NCBI GenBank assembly: GCA_948144175.1
Contig: CANXME010002579.1
Span: 1,920,001 to 1,984,000 of the forward strand
Length of the DNA: 64,000 nucleotides
Origin: Closterium sp. NIES-65
Lineage: Eukaryota > Streptophyta > Zygnematophyceae > Desmidiales > Closteriaceae
Direction: 5' to 3'
Shown here piece after piece: positions 1-11,042 of this stretch; position 1 is the first letter of the stretch, and every line of letters starts with the position of its first letter. A program made the position numbers and the translations under genes. Under the pieces are notes generated by a model. The model saw nothing but the letters and a program-made list of their open reading frames with translations, searched no databases and was not told the origin of the DNA.

Positions 1-1836
1 CAGGACGCCGAGGGCAGCGACGACAGTGACGATGGAGGGGACGCCGCGGCGGTCCAGCAGGGACCACGGCGTTCCGGCCGACTTCGAAGGCCGCCTGACT
101 TCTTCGTCCCCGCTGCCTTCACCACGGTGTATGACGTGGACGATGACGACGACCTGCTGTACGACGACGCCGAGGAGGATGAGGAGTTTCCGGAGCTCGA
201 CCCCGACATGCTAGCCGACCCCGAGCACCGTTGGGACATCTCGACGATGACGGTGAAGGAGGCGTTGGTGAGCTGGAAGGGCCCGGCGGTGAAGGCCGCC
301 ATGGAGGAGGAGATCCGCAGCCTCATCAACATGGGCACTTGGGAGCTGGTCGAACGCCCGCCGGGGGTAAACGTCATGAAGAACCGGTGGGTGTTGACGA
401 CGAAGTACCACATTGACGACACCGTCGAACGAGAAAAGGCGAGGCTGGTCGTAAAGGGCTTCACACAGGTGTATGGCGCCGACTACGACGAGACGTTCGC
501 GCCGGTGAGCAGCTACGTGACGCTGAGGATTTTCCTCAGCATTGTCGCTGTCCTCGACCTCAACCTGATGCAGCTCGACATGAAGAATGCCTTCCTGCAG
601 AGCAAGCTCGATCGGGTACTGTACATGTCTCAGCCGGACTACTTCAACGACGGAACCGGCCGGGTGTGTAAGCTACTGAAGAGCCTGTACGGGCTGAAGC
701 AGTCGCCGCTGTTGTGGTACTTGGCGCTCAACGATGTGCTGGTCGGCGCCGGGTGGAAGAAGAGCCAGGTCGACGAGGCTCTTTATTGCAAAGTCGGCGA
801 GGGTGAGGTAGTCTGCTGGGTGCTGGTCTACGTCGACGACCTGCTTGCCGCCAGCAGCAGCGCCATGATGCTGACGGAGCTGAGGGAGCTGCTGGAAGCC
901 GCCTTCGAGCTGCGCGAGATCTCGCCGGTTCAGAAGTACCTCGGGCTCGAGATCGTACGCGATAGGTCGGCGGGGAAGCTGTGGCTGCACCAGCAGGGCT
1001 ACGCCGACAAGCTGCGTTGGCGCTTCCTCGACGGGGAGCAGAACGGGCGCACCCCGAAGACGCCGGTCTCGGTCGGTGCCTACGCCGAGCTCACCTTCGA
1101 TGACGAGGAGGCGCAGGAACGTCAGGAGGAGGAGTACCGGCAGAAGGTCGGCTCGCTGCAGTTCGCGGCGACGACGACGAGGCCGGACGTCGCCTTCGCA
1201 TGCAGCAAGCTGGGGAGCGGCCTCACGGTGAGGAGCGACCAGCACTGGCACGAGGTCGATCGCTGCCTCGCCTACCTCGCCAACACACGCGACACCGCCC
1301 TGGAGTTCGGCGGTGGACCTCAGTCGCTGGAGCTGGTCGGCTACGTGGACGCCGACGACGCCGGTGACAAGCAGAACAGGATGAGCACGAGCGGCTACGT
1401 GTTCGTCTACGGAGGGGCTGCAGTCTCCTGGTCGAGCCAGCGCATCAAGTGCGCGACGCTGTCGTCGACCGAGTCGGAGTACGTGGCGGCCACTGAAGCT
1501 GGCAAGGAGGGACGCCGCCTTCGCTTCCTCCTCGCCGAGTTCCGGCAACTCGACGCCGGGAAGCCGACTGTCCTGCGTGTGGACAACAAGTCGGCCATCA
1601 CGGTTGCCGAGGGCATGGGGTTGATGGGCAACCTCAAGCACATGGAGCGGCGACAGGCCTGGCTGCAGCACATGGTGAGGCGCGGGAAGTTCTCGCTGCA
1701 GTACATCCCAACCGCTGAGCAGCCGGCCGACTTCCTGACGAAGGCGCTGCACTATCCGGCCTTCAACCGGTGCTCCGTCGCAATCGGCCAAGTGCGCTTG
1801 GCCGACGTGGGCGACGGCGACAACGACGTGCAGTAG
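1..1836 (+). CDS. Ty1/Copia polyprotein, 3' part (RT and RNase H), family A, 5' end outside window
   Basis: The reading frame is open from base 1 to the TAG at 1834-1836, so about 611 residues are visible and the start lies upstream. The first residues form an acidic linker with an RRSGRLRRPPDF motif, as is usual between integrase and reverse transcriptase in Copia elements. RT follows: the LVVKGFTQ block, the QLDMKNAFL block with the first catalytic Asp, SLYGLKQSP, and the YVDD box at 829-840. RNase H follows with a DADDAGD motif (Asp near 1348), SSTESEY at 1462-1482, VDNKSA near 1579 and PADFLTKAL close to the end. No internal stop or frameshift is seen in the visible part. RT copies element RNA into DNA and RNase H removes the RNA template, both in cytoplasmic particles. 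Base composition is clearly more GC-rich than in the other Copia families here. Gag, protease and integrase would lie to the left of the window. Confidence 0.93.
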   Translation, partial: QDAEGSDDSDDGGDAAAVQQGPRRSGRLRRPPDFFVPAAFTTVYDVDDDDDLLYDDAEEDEEFPELDPDMLADPEHRWDISTMTVKEALVSWKGPAVKAAMEEEIRSLINMGTWELVERPPGVNVMKNRWVLTTKYHIDDTVEREKARLVVKGFTQVYGADYDETFAPVSSYVTLRIFLSIVAVLDLNLMQLDMKNAFLQSKLDRVLYMSQPDYFNDGTGRVCKLLKSLYGLKQSPLLWYLALNDVLVGAGWKKSQVDEALYCKVGEGEVVCWVLVYVDDLLAASSSAMMLTELRELLEAAFELREISPVQKYLGLEIVRDRSAGKLWLHQQGYADKLRWRFLDGEQNGRTPKTPVSVGAYAELTFDDEEAQERQEEEYRQKVGSLQFAATTTRPDVAFACSKLGSGLTVRSDQHWHEVDRCLAYLANTRDTALEFGGGPQSLELVGYVDADDAGDKQNRMSTSGYVFVYGGAAVSWSSQRIKCATLSSTESEYVAATEAGKEGRRLRFLLAEFRQLDAGKPTVLRVDNKSAITVAEGMGLMGNLKHMERRQAWLQHMVRRGKFSLQYIPTAEQPADFLTKALHYPAFNRCSVAIGQVRLADVGDGDNDVQ

Positions 1837-1967
1837 TAGGTGCCATGCCCTTTTGCATGGCTGGTGCGGTGGACGACGTGCTATGTGTTGGGTGCATGTC
1901 GACGAGCTAGTCTCCGAACTGTACTGCCGTGTGGGCTGGGTGCCCAAGCGTGAACGCGGCAGGGGAG
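1837..1967 (+). other. 3' untranslated stretch and polypurine tract of family A
   Basis: This short non-coding stretch lies between the pol stop codon and the LTR. It ends in the purine run AGGGGAG (1961-1967), directly before TGTCAACGGG. That is the expected place and form of the plus-strand priming site of an LTR retrotransposon. Confidence 0.7.
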
Positions 1968-2135
1968 TGTCAACGGGAGTTGTATGTTGGCCCCGTCCAC
2001 GCCTGGGCGGAGCCGTCTTCGTGGTCGGGTGTAGGGTGCAGCCGACCTGCAGCAGTGGGCGAGTTGGTCGACGAGGTTAGTCGACCTGCACGGGGAGCCA
2101 CTGCATGGGCGCCGACTTCAGGAGGGCGCCAACTT

Positions 2136-2240
2136 CGTCTGGTCGACCCGGGACGCCGACCAGACCTTCTGGTCGACCTGGGACGTCGACCAGACCATCC
2201 TGGTCGACCTGGGAAGTCGACCAGCCCTTCTGGTCGACCA
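2136..2240 (+). repeat. About 30-bp tandem repeat rich in GTCGAC inside the family A LTR
   Basis: GGTCGACC begins at 2141, 2171, 2202 and 2232, a spacing of 30-31 bp. Each unit pairs a GGTCGACC with an inverted GTCGACCAG about 15 bp later. GTCGAC occurs roughly fifteen times between 2070 and 2380, far above chance. The second LTR copy (3700-3990) also has several GTCGAC sites but no clean 30-bp periodicity. Confidence 0.75.
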
Positions 2241-2930
2241 GGAGTGACGTCGACTTGGAGCTGGTCGACCAGGGAGTAGTGGTCGACCTGAGGAGGTCGA
2301 CTTGGGGTGGTCGTCGACTTGGGAGGTCGACGGGCACGTGCAAGAGCTGCTGGTCGACGTGGTTGCCCGGTCGACCAGGTTACCTGGGTGACGAAGTGCT
2401 GCGGAGAAGTGCGACGGTCGCCCAGGCAAAGGTGGCGAGCACGACCACGGTGGTGGTATCCCGAGGTCGTCGTGGCGGACCAGAGGCAGTCGTCAGCTCG
2501 AGGTTGACGTGGAGTGTGCGCTGTGCAGGTGACGGGACTCTGCACGCCAATCAGCTACGCACACCTGCGAGGCGGGTGCACTGCTGTCCTGCGTGAGCAA
2601 CGCTGGCACGCCGTCAACCTGCGACGTTGGCACGCCGTCGACCTTGCCTTGCTGGAGTGCAGTCGACCAAGTCGTGCTGGAACGCGGTCGACCAAGCTGC
2701 GCTGGCAGTTGGCCGACCTGAATGCTTGCTCTGACGTAGTCATGCTATGCCAACTTCATTGTACCAATTGTTCTGAACTTTTCCTAGTGAAACTCTTGCC
2801 AACTTTCCCCGTGAACTAGCAAGTAGTGTGTGCACAAGGAAAACGACTAAGGAACAGAGAACGCAGAGATCACACGAGCACACGTGCCTAGCCCGTAGCC
2901 TAGCTCCCGTTGCTGTAGTTATCTCCGCAG

Positions 2931-3058
2931 AACATCCCAGTAGAGGCTTTACCTTGTGCACCTTCATCATGTGCACGTGAGCCTTGCACAGCACCACCTT
3001 GTGCGCGTTCACCACTTGGCAGATTCTTGCGTGGGGGCGCCCATCCCTTAGGCCGGTG
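2931..3058 (-). pseudogene. Antisense fragment of Copia family B gag
   Basis: On the minus strand this reads GWAPPRKNLPSGERAQGGAVQ and then GAQGKASTGMF (a frame spanning 2900-3106). It corresponds to the gag segment just after the zinc knuckle in the family B elements at 38900-39010 (plus) and near 42600-42720 (minus). Only about 130 bp is present, with no protease or core gag. It interrupts the family A LTR-like unit. Next to it, at 3073-3108, is an 18-bp direct duplication (unit AGCGGAATGATTGCATTG, two copies). It is a captured or inserted scrap and cannot be functional. Confidence 0.75.
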
Positions 3059-3460
3059 TTGAGAAGTGAAATAGCGGAATGATTGCATTGAGCGGAATGA
3101 TTGCATTGAGCAGAATCAGTGATACAAACACTAACCCTAAAAGGGCAGTACCCCATGCAGGATGCCTCACTATAGCCTACAACACAAAAATGACATTTGA
3201 CACACCCCCATAGGCTAAGTGAGGGATAGCAAGAGACAAGAAGAACCACGAAAGGTCACAAGACCAATCAAGAAAAGCAACAAAGCAAAGCATAGGGTGG
3301 ATCTCAAGATTACGACACAGTCCAAGCATAAGCAAGCAACCACAAGGCCAATTCACATGCAGTACTATAACAGCAAAGGCAATATAGCGATCACAACCTA
3401 GCAAGTCTACACATGCAGGTATAGAGATATATCACAGTACCGCAAGTGCCAGTTCACTAA

Positions 3461-3609
3461 CCTAATGCAGCTCGACATGAAGAACGCTTTCCTGCTGAGC
3501 AAGATCAACTGGGTGCAGTACATGTACCAGCCAGACTACTTCAACGACGGGACCGGCCAGATGTGCAAGCCACTGAAGAGCCTCTACGGGCTGAAGCAAA
3601 TGCCGCTGC
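3461..3609 (+). pseudogene. Short RT fragment of family A
   Basis: About 50 residues match the family A RT from QLDMKNAFL to SLYGLKQMPLL (the equivalent is at 568-712). Everything upstream and the rest of RT and RNase H are missing. The frame runs straight into an LTR start (TGTTGACGGG at 3610), so an internal deletion has joined mid-RT to the LTR. It lies directly after the first LTR-like unit, in the same orientation. Confidence 0.85.
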
Positions 3610-4745
3610 TGTTGACGGGAATGGAGTCTTGGCCTTGTCCTCGCTTCGGCAAAGCCGACGTAGTGGTTGGGTGTGCGGTAGGTGCGGCCGACCGTATGCA
3701 GAGGTCGACATCGACTTAAGCGTGCTGGTTGACATGGTGGTCGACCTGAGAGCGACAACTGTGACGCCGCCGTCGACGGGAGCCGGCGATAGACCTCGAC
3801 AGGACAGGTTGACGAAGGTGGTCGACGACCTGCACAGGACTTTCAAAGGGGCTGCTGAAGAAGGGAGTTTGACAGCAGCAACTGACCGGTTTGGTGGACG
3901 GAGGGGTCCGTCGACCAGGGCGGTCTTCGGCGGGAGGAGTGGCCGATGAGGGAGGTCGTCGACCAATGCACCGGTGGTTGACCCGATCGACCAAGAAACC
4001 TTGACGAGGTTCTGCGGAGGCATGCAAACATCGTCGAGGCCACGATGGTGACGGCTACTTCGGACTGGTATTCCGAAGTCAATGTTGCCCATCAGGCGCA
4101 GACAACAGCCAACATGACGCGTGATGGTGCATGTCGGGCCAATCGTCTGCGAGCACCTGCGAGTGTGGGAGCTGCTATCATCTACGTGTGCAATACTGGA
4201 CGGCCGCTTTGCTGCAGCATTGGCACGCCGTCGACCCGCTCTGTTGGCAGGATGCCTTTCTGTAGCGCTGGCGCGGCTCTTCTACACAATGCTGGCAAGC
4301 TGTCAACCTTTCTGTGCTCGCGGTCGATCTGCCTGGCTGCTAGGTTGCTAGGCTCTAATGTAGTCATTCTTCCCATTGTCATTGTAATCATTCTGTAATG
4401 CATCTTTGCTAGTGAAACTCTTGCCAATTTTTCCAGTGAATGTGCAAGTGCTAAAGAACACAGGCAAAGCTACGATCACGCTCATACAACTTGTGCCAAC
4501 CCCGTAGTCTAGCTCCCATCATTATAGAGTGAATCTCCACAAGAACCATAGAAGGTCATAAGGCCAGTCAGGAGAAGCAACAAAGCAAATTGCAGGGTGG
4601 ATGTCAAGATCACCACACAGTCTGAGCACAAGCAAGTGACCACAAGGCCAGTTAGCATACAGTGCTATAACAGTAGTACAGTGATCACAACCTAGCAAGT
4701 CTACACATGCAGGTATAGATATATATCATAGTACAGCAAGTACAA
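3610..4745 (+). repeat. Second family A LTR-like unit
   Basis: It begins TGTTGACGGG and follows the 1968-3448 unit: GTCGAC-rich first half, a GTGAAACTCTTGCCAA phrase near 4409, a CCCGTAGTCTAGCTCCC block near 4500, then the shared right part ending near GTACAGCAAGTAC. It lacks the antisense gag insertion found in the first copy. Frames inside it are short and have no recognisable product. Confidence 0.65.
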
Positions 4746-4876
4746 ACAACGAGATCAAGAGGCAAGCAAGTGAGGCAGAGTGGGCACAAGACCAAGAGCA
4801 GTGCAAAGACGCTGATGGTCACTAAACCCTTGTCAACTCTCACACGAGAAAGAAACAAAGGACAATGTGCTTCGTT
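4746..4876. other. Unassigned spacer between family A and family D remnants
   Basis: AT-richer sequence with no convincing reading frame. On the minus strand it directly follows the family D RNase H remnant, so it may be the decayed 3' tail of that element. I see no clear LTR start or polypurine tract in it. Confidence 0.4.
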
Positions 4877-5566
4877 CTACTCACTCTGCTCCTGACACAA
4901 GGCTATCATGGCCATGTTATCAGCATACAGAACAAGTGTAGAACGAGGCTGCTTACCCAAGTTAGTAAGCAAGCAGGTCAGCCAGCATAACTCCTGCGTA
5001 GCCATAGCCCCAACGAAGATCTCGGCCTCACAGCTGGAGCTGAGTACAGAAGACGAGCGAGTGGACCTCCAAGAGACAGAGCCAGTGCCAAAAGTGTAGC
5101 TCTGTGAAGACCGGGAAGTCAGCGGGTCGTCGGCTAGCGTCTGAGTGCCCTTTGAGCACAACTGGACCCTGTCCCCCAAGCACAAGCCCCAAGCCTGAAG
5201 AACTGGCCAAGTAGCGCAGTACCTTGCTAGCAGCCCGCCAGTGCACAAGGCGGTGTCTCCCGGGCGCAACGTAGCAAGCCAGGATGTTGAGAGGGTACGC
5301 GAGGTCAGGCAGTGTGCATGTTATCAGGTATATGAGGCAACCCACAAGCTCTGGATATGGACCACTAGGCTCTACGAACTCGTCCAAAGGTGGGGCTGAG
5401 AGCATGTTGCACACATGCAGAGAAGTGGGCTATGCCGAGGAGAACTGAAGATCAAAGCGCTTAAGGACCTGCTGCACCATGTGTGCCTAAGTCAGAGTGT
5501 TAGTGCACGCTCTGGTGATCTGCAAGCCAAGATAGCTCCGCAATTCACCCGTAGGAGTGTCATTGC
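4877..5566 (-). pseudogene. Copia family D RT tail and RNase H remnant
   Basis: Read on the minus strand from 5566, the order is SYLGLQI (5550-5519, the end of RT), a tether-like part with LKRFDLQ, then YPELVGCLIYL, GHSDAS, SVSWRS, SSSCEAE, and LYADNMAMIALCQ. These are the RNase H blocks of a Ty1/Copia element. The frame changes near 5135, between GHSDAS (frame of 5414-5028) and the SVSWRS part (frame of 5269-4877), and there are stops before 5414. The upstream part of RT is missing: the homology stops exactly where satellite DNA begins at 5567. Sequence blocks differ from families A, B and C, so this is a fourth lineage. Confidence 0.85.
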
Positions 5567-8500
5567 AGGCCAGTTGGTCCAACCGGTCTACTAGACCAGT
5601 AGGCCAGTTGGTCCAACCGGTCCACTAGACCAACAGGCCAGTTGGTCCAACCGATGAATTGGACCAATAGGCGAGTCGGTCCAACCGACCAACAGGCCAG
5701 TTGGTCCAAACGGTCCGTCGGACCAACAGGCCAGTTGGTCCAACCGATGCATTGGACCAATAGGCGAGTAGGTCCAACCGACCGACAGGCCAGTTGGTCC
5801 AACCGGTCCGTCGGGCCAACAGGCCAGTTGGTCCAACCGGTCCGACGGACCAACAGGCCAGTTGGTCCAACCGGACTATCGGACCAACAGACCAGTTGGT
5901 CCAACCGGTCCGTCAGACCAACAGGCCAGTTGGTCCAACCGGTCCATGGGACCAACAGGCCAATTGGTCCAACCGGTCCATTTGACCAACATGCTGATTG
6001 GTCCAACCGGTCCATCGGACCAACATGCCGATTGGTCCAACCGGTGCATAGGACCAACATGCCGATTGGTCCAACCGGTCCATTGGACCAACAAGCCAGT
6101 TGGTCCAACCGTTCGTCTGGACCAACAAGCCAGTTGGTCCAACTGGTACATGGGACCAACAGGCCAATTGGTCCAACAGGTACATGGGACCAACAGGCCA
6201 GTTGATCCAACTGGTCCATCGGACCAACAGGCCAGTTGGTCTAACCAGTCCATCAGGCCAGTTGGTCCAACCGGTCCATCGGACCAATAGGCCAGTTGGT
6301 CCAACAAGTGCATCGCACCAACAGGCCAGTTGGTCCCACAGGTGAATCGAAACAACAGGCCAGTTGGTTCGACCGGTCCATCGAGCCAACAGGACAGTTG
6401 GTCCAAGCGGTGCGTCGGACCAACACGCCAGTTAGTCCAAATGGTCCATTGGACCAACAAGCCTGTTGGTCCAACCGACGCATTGGACCAACAGGCGAGT
6501 TTTGTCCAACCACTGCATTATACCAACAAGCCAGTCCGTCAAACCGATGCGTACGACCAACAGGCAAGTTGGTCCAACTGGTCCATGGGACAAACAGGCC
6601 AAATGGTCCAGCATGTCCACCGGACCAACAGGCTTGTTGGTCCAACCGGTCAATCGAACCAACAAGCCAGTTGATCCAGCCCGTGCATTACGCCAAAAGG
6701 CCAGTTGGTCATACCAGTGCATTGGAACAACAGGCTAATTGGTCGAATCGGTACATTAGACCGACAGTCCAGTTGGTCCAATCGGTCCATGGGAACAACA
6801 GGCTTGTTGGTCAGACCGGTCCATGGGACCAACGGGCAAGTTGGTCCGACCGGTTCATGGGACCAAGAGGCAAGTTGTTCCAACCGGTCCATGGGACCAA
6901 CAGGCCAGTTGGTCCAACCGGTCCATCGAACCAACAGGCCAGTTGGTCCAACCAATACAACGGACTAAGAAGTTAGTTGGTCCAATCAGTGCATCGGACC
7001 AACATGCCAATTGGTCCAACTGGTCCATCGGACCAACACGCAAGTTGGACCAATCGGTGCATCTGACCAACAGGCCAATTGGTCCAACCGGTCCATAGGA
7101 CCAACATGGTGTTGGTCCAACGGGTCCATCGGCCAACAGGCCAGTTGGTCCAACAAATCCATCGAACCAACACGCGAGTTGGTCCAACCGGTCCATCGGA
7201 CAAACAGGCCAGTTGGTCCAACCGGAGCATGGGACCAATAGACCAGATGGTCTAACCGTTCCACTGGACCAACATCGTAGTTGGTCTGACTGGTACATGG
7301 GACCAACAGGCCAATTTATCCAATTGGTCCATCGTACCAAGAACCAAGTTGGTTCAACCGGTCCATCGAGCCAACAAGCTAGTTGGTCCAACCGATGCAC
7401 GGGACCATCATGCCAATTGGTCCAACCCGTCCATTGGACCAACAGGGTAATTGGTCCAACCGTTCCACTGGACCAACAGACCAGTTGGTCCAACCGGAAC
7501 ATGGGACCAACAGGCCAATAGGTCCAAACGGTCCATCGGATCAACAGGCCAGTTGGTCCAACCGATCCACTGGACCAACATGCCGTTTGGTCCAACCGGT
7601 ACATGGGACAAATAGGCTAGTTGGTCCATTCTTTCAACTCGACCAATATGCCAGTTGGTCCAACCAGTCCATCAGAACAACAAGCGAATTGGTCCAGCCA
7701 GTCCATTGGACCAACAAGCCAATTGGTCCAAGCGGTGGATGGGAGCAACATGCCTGCTGGTCCAACTCGTCCATTGGACCAACAGGCCTGTTGGTCCAAC
7801 ACTTCCACATGACCAATAGGCTAGTTGGTCCGACCGGTACATGGGACCAACAGGCCAGTTGGTCCAACTAGTCGATTGGACCAACAAGCCAGTTAGTCGA
7901 ACCGGTCAATCGGACCAACTGGCCAGTTGGCCCAACTGGTGCATTGGCCCATCGAGCCAATTGGTCATACCAGTGCATTGGACCGATAGGCTAGTTTGTC
8001 CAATCGGTCCATGGGACCTACCGGATTGTTCGTCCAACCAGTCTATGGGACCAACATGCAAGTTGGTCCGTCCGGTTCATGGAACCAAGAGGCCAGTTGG
8101 TCCAACCGGTCCATCGGACCAACAAGCAAGTTGGTCCAACCGGTCCATCAAACCAACACGCAGTTTAGTCCAAGTGATACAACGGACCAAGAGGCCAGTT
8201 GGTCCATTCGGTGCATTCGACCAACGGGCCAATCGTTCCAACTGGTCCATCAAATCAACAGGCTATTTGGACCAATCGGTGTATCAGACCAACAGGCCAG
8301 TTGGTCCAACAGTTTCATCGAACCAACAGGCCAGTTGGTCCAACAGGTCCATCGGACCAACAGGCCAGTTGGTCCAACTAGTCCATGGGTCCAACACGAC
8401 AGTTGGTCCAATCGGTCCATAGAACCAAAGGGACAGTTGGTCCAACCGGTCCATGGGACCAACAAGCCAGTTGGTCCAACCGGTCCATTAGACCAACAGA

Positions 8501-11042
8501 CCAGTTGGTCCAACCAGAACAATGGACCAAGAGGCCAGTTGGTCCTATCGGTGCATCGGACCAACAAGCCAGTTGGTCCAACTGGTCCATCGGACCAACA
8601 GGCCAGTATTTCCAACCGGTGCATTGGAGCAACAGGCCAGTTGGTCCAACAGGTCCATCGGACCAACAAGCTAGTTGGTCCAACTCGTGCATCGGACTAG
8701 TAAGCCTGTTGGGCCAACCGGTCCATCGGACTACTAGGCCAGTTGGTTCAACTGGCACATTAGACCAACAGGCCAGTTGGTCCAACCGGTCCATCGGACC
8801 AACAGGCCAGTTGGTCCAACCTGTGCATCGGAGCAACAGGCCAGGTCCAACCCATGTATCGGACCAACTGGCCAGTTGGTCCAAAAGGTCTATCGGACCA
8901 ACAGGCAAGTTGGTCTTAATGGTCCATCGAACCAACAAGCCAGTCGGTTCAACCGGTGCATCGGACCAACAGGCTAGTTGGTCCAACCGGTGCATGGGAC
9001 AAACAGGCCAGTTGGTCCAACTAGTGCATCGGACCAACAGACCAGTTGGACCAACTAGTCCACCGGACAAACAGGATAGTTCGTCCAACCGGTCCATTTG
9101 ACCAACAGGCCAATTGGTCCAACCGGTCAATTGGACCAACAGGCCAGTTGGTCCAACCGGTTCATTGGACCAACAAGCCATTTGGTCAAAACGATCCAAA
9201 GGACCAACAGGGCAGTTGGTCCAACCGATCCATGGGACCAACTGGCCTGTTGGTGCAACAGGTCTATCGGATCAACAGGCCATTTGGTTCAACGGATTCA
9301 TCGGACCAACAAGCCAGTTGGTCAAACCGGTGCATTAGGCCAACATGCTAGTTGGTCCTTACCGATGCATTGGACCAACGAGCGAGTTGGTCGAATCGGT
9401 GCATTAAAGCAACATACTAGTTGGTCCAACCAATCCATGGGACCAACACGCGTGTTCGTCCAACCGGTCTATGGGACCATCTGGCAAGTTGGTCCAACTG
9501 GTGAATCGGACCAACAGACCAGTTGGACCAACTGGTCCATCACACCAACAGGCTTGTTCGTCCAACTGGTCCATTAGACCAACACGCCAGCTAATCCAAC
9601 CGGTGCATCAGACGAATAGACCAGGTGGTCCATCCGGTGAATCAGACCAACAGGCCTGTTGGTCCGACCGATCCATCGGACCAACAGGCCAACTTGTCCA
9701 ACAGGTCCATCGGACCAACACGCAATTTGGTCCAACCGGTCCATCAGACCAACAGGACAGTTGGTCCAACCGGTCCATCTGACCAGCAAGCTAGTTGGTC
9801 TAATCGGTCCATCGGACCAACAAGCCAGTTGGTCCAACCGGTCCATGGGACCAACAGGCTTGTTGGTCCAACAGGTCTATGGGACCAACATGCTAGTTGG
9901 TCCAACCGGTCCATGAGACCAACAGGCCAGTTGGTCCAACCAGTCCATCGGACCAACAGGCCAGTTGGTCCAACCAATGGAACGGACCAAGAGTGCCGTT
10001 GCTCTTATCGGTGCATCAGACCAAGAGGCCAATTGGTCCAACTCGTCCATCGGACAAACAGGGCACTTGGTCCAATCGGGCCATTAGACCAACAAGCCAT
10101 TTGGTCAAGTCGATGCATTCGACCAACATACCAGTTGGTCCAACCGGTCGATGGGACTAATATGCCAGTTGGTCCAACAGGTCCATCAGACTAACAGGCC
10201 ATTTGGTCCAACCGTTTCATCTGACCAACAGGCTAGTTGGTCCAACCGGTGCATTGGGCCAACATGCTAGTTTGTCCTACCGGTGCATTGGACCAACAGG
10301 CCTGTTGGTCCAATCGGTGCATAGGACCAACAGGCTAGTTGGTTGAACCAGTCCATGGGACCAACAGGCCTATTTGTCCAAACGATCTGTGGGACCAATA
10401 GGCAAGTTGGTCCATTCGATCCATGGGACCAACAGGCCAGTTGGTCCAACCGGTCTATCGGACCAAGAGGCCAGTTGGTCCAACCGGTACAACGAACCAA
10501 GAGGCTAGTTGGTCCAATTGGTGCATCGAACCAACAGGCCAGTTGGTCCAACTTGTCCATCGGACCAATTGGTCAGATTTTCCAACGTGTCCATTGGACC
10601 ATCAGGCCAGTTCATCCAACTAGTCAGATTTTCCAACCGGTCCATTGGACCAAAGGGCTAGTTGGTTCAACTGATACAAAGGACCAAGGGGCCTGTTGGT
10701 CCAATCGATGCATCAGACCAACAGGCCAAGTGGTCCAACTGGTCCATCGGACCAACAAGCCAGTTGGTCCAATCGATGCATCCGACCAACATGCCAGTTG
10801 GTCCAACCGGTCGATCGGACCAACAGGCCAGTGGGTCCAACCGGCCCATCGGACCAACAAGCCAGTTGGTCCAACCAGTACATTGGACCAACAGAGCAGT
10901 TGGTCCAACCGATCCATCAAACCAACAGGCCAGTTGGTCCAACCTATGCACCAGACCAAGAGGCCAGTTGGACTAACGGGTGAATTGGAACAAAATGCCA
11001 ATTGGTCCAACTGGTCCATCGGACCAATAGTCGAGTTGGTCC
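5567..11042 (+). repeat. 34-bp satellite array 1 (about 160 monomers)
   Basis: Tandem 34-bp monomers run head to tail; an exact consensus copy is at 8777-8810. Its modules in order are TTGGTCC, AACC, GGTCC, ATC, GGACC, AAC, AGGCCAG. Three AvaII-type pentamers (GGTCC, GGTCC, GGACC) and an ACCGGT occur per unit. Monomers here differ from each other at several positions; ATGGGACC and CATTGGACC forms are common. The left edge abuts a Copia pseudogene without a transition zone and the right edge is the LTR start of element B1. The long frames in this stretch are by-products of a stop-free repeat. Confidence 0.98.

Larger units (their letters stand above)
1968..3448 (+). repeat. Family A 3' LTR-like unit, interrupted
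   Basis: The left edge (TGTCAACGGG) is fixed by the polypurine tract just before it. The right edge is uncertain. The unit matches 3610-4745 along its length: both contain a GTCGAC-rich part, the phrase GTGAAACTCTTGCCAA, a CCCGTAG(C/T)CTAGCTCCC block, and a shared right portion (3237-3448 against 4540-4745) that includes CTAGCAAGTCTACACATGC. This copy is longer because about 300 bp (roughly 2930-3236) is inserted in it. Without the insertion, both copies are about 1.14-1.17 kb. Whether the last 200 bp belongs to the LTR or to duplicated flank cannot be settled from two copies. Confidence 0.65.

Noticed and set aside
673-1947. 424-residue minus-strand frame opposite the family A RT
   Set aside because: It is the GC-rich shadow of a clearly recognisable RT/RNase H gene on the plus strand and has no known motif.
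1968-4745. Host genes in the LTR-like units (frames of up to about 190 residues)
   Set aside because: Low-complexity translations of GTCGAC-rich repeat sequence; not conserved between the two copies in frame or sequence.
8777-8810. Site-specific recombinase target (34-bp unit with inverted arms, as in loxP)
   Set aside because: The length match is coincidental: the arms are 8 bp rather than 13, there is no asymmetric core, and no recombinase gene is present. Hundreds of tandem copies fit a satellite.
5567-11042. CRISPR array (regular 34-bp periodicity with partial palindromes)
   Set aside because: There are no unique spacers between repeats; the whole 34-bp unit is repeated head to tail. 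The context is eukaryotic Copia elements and there are no cas genes.
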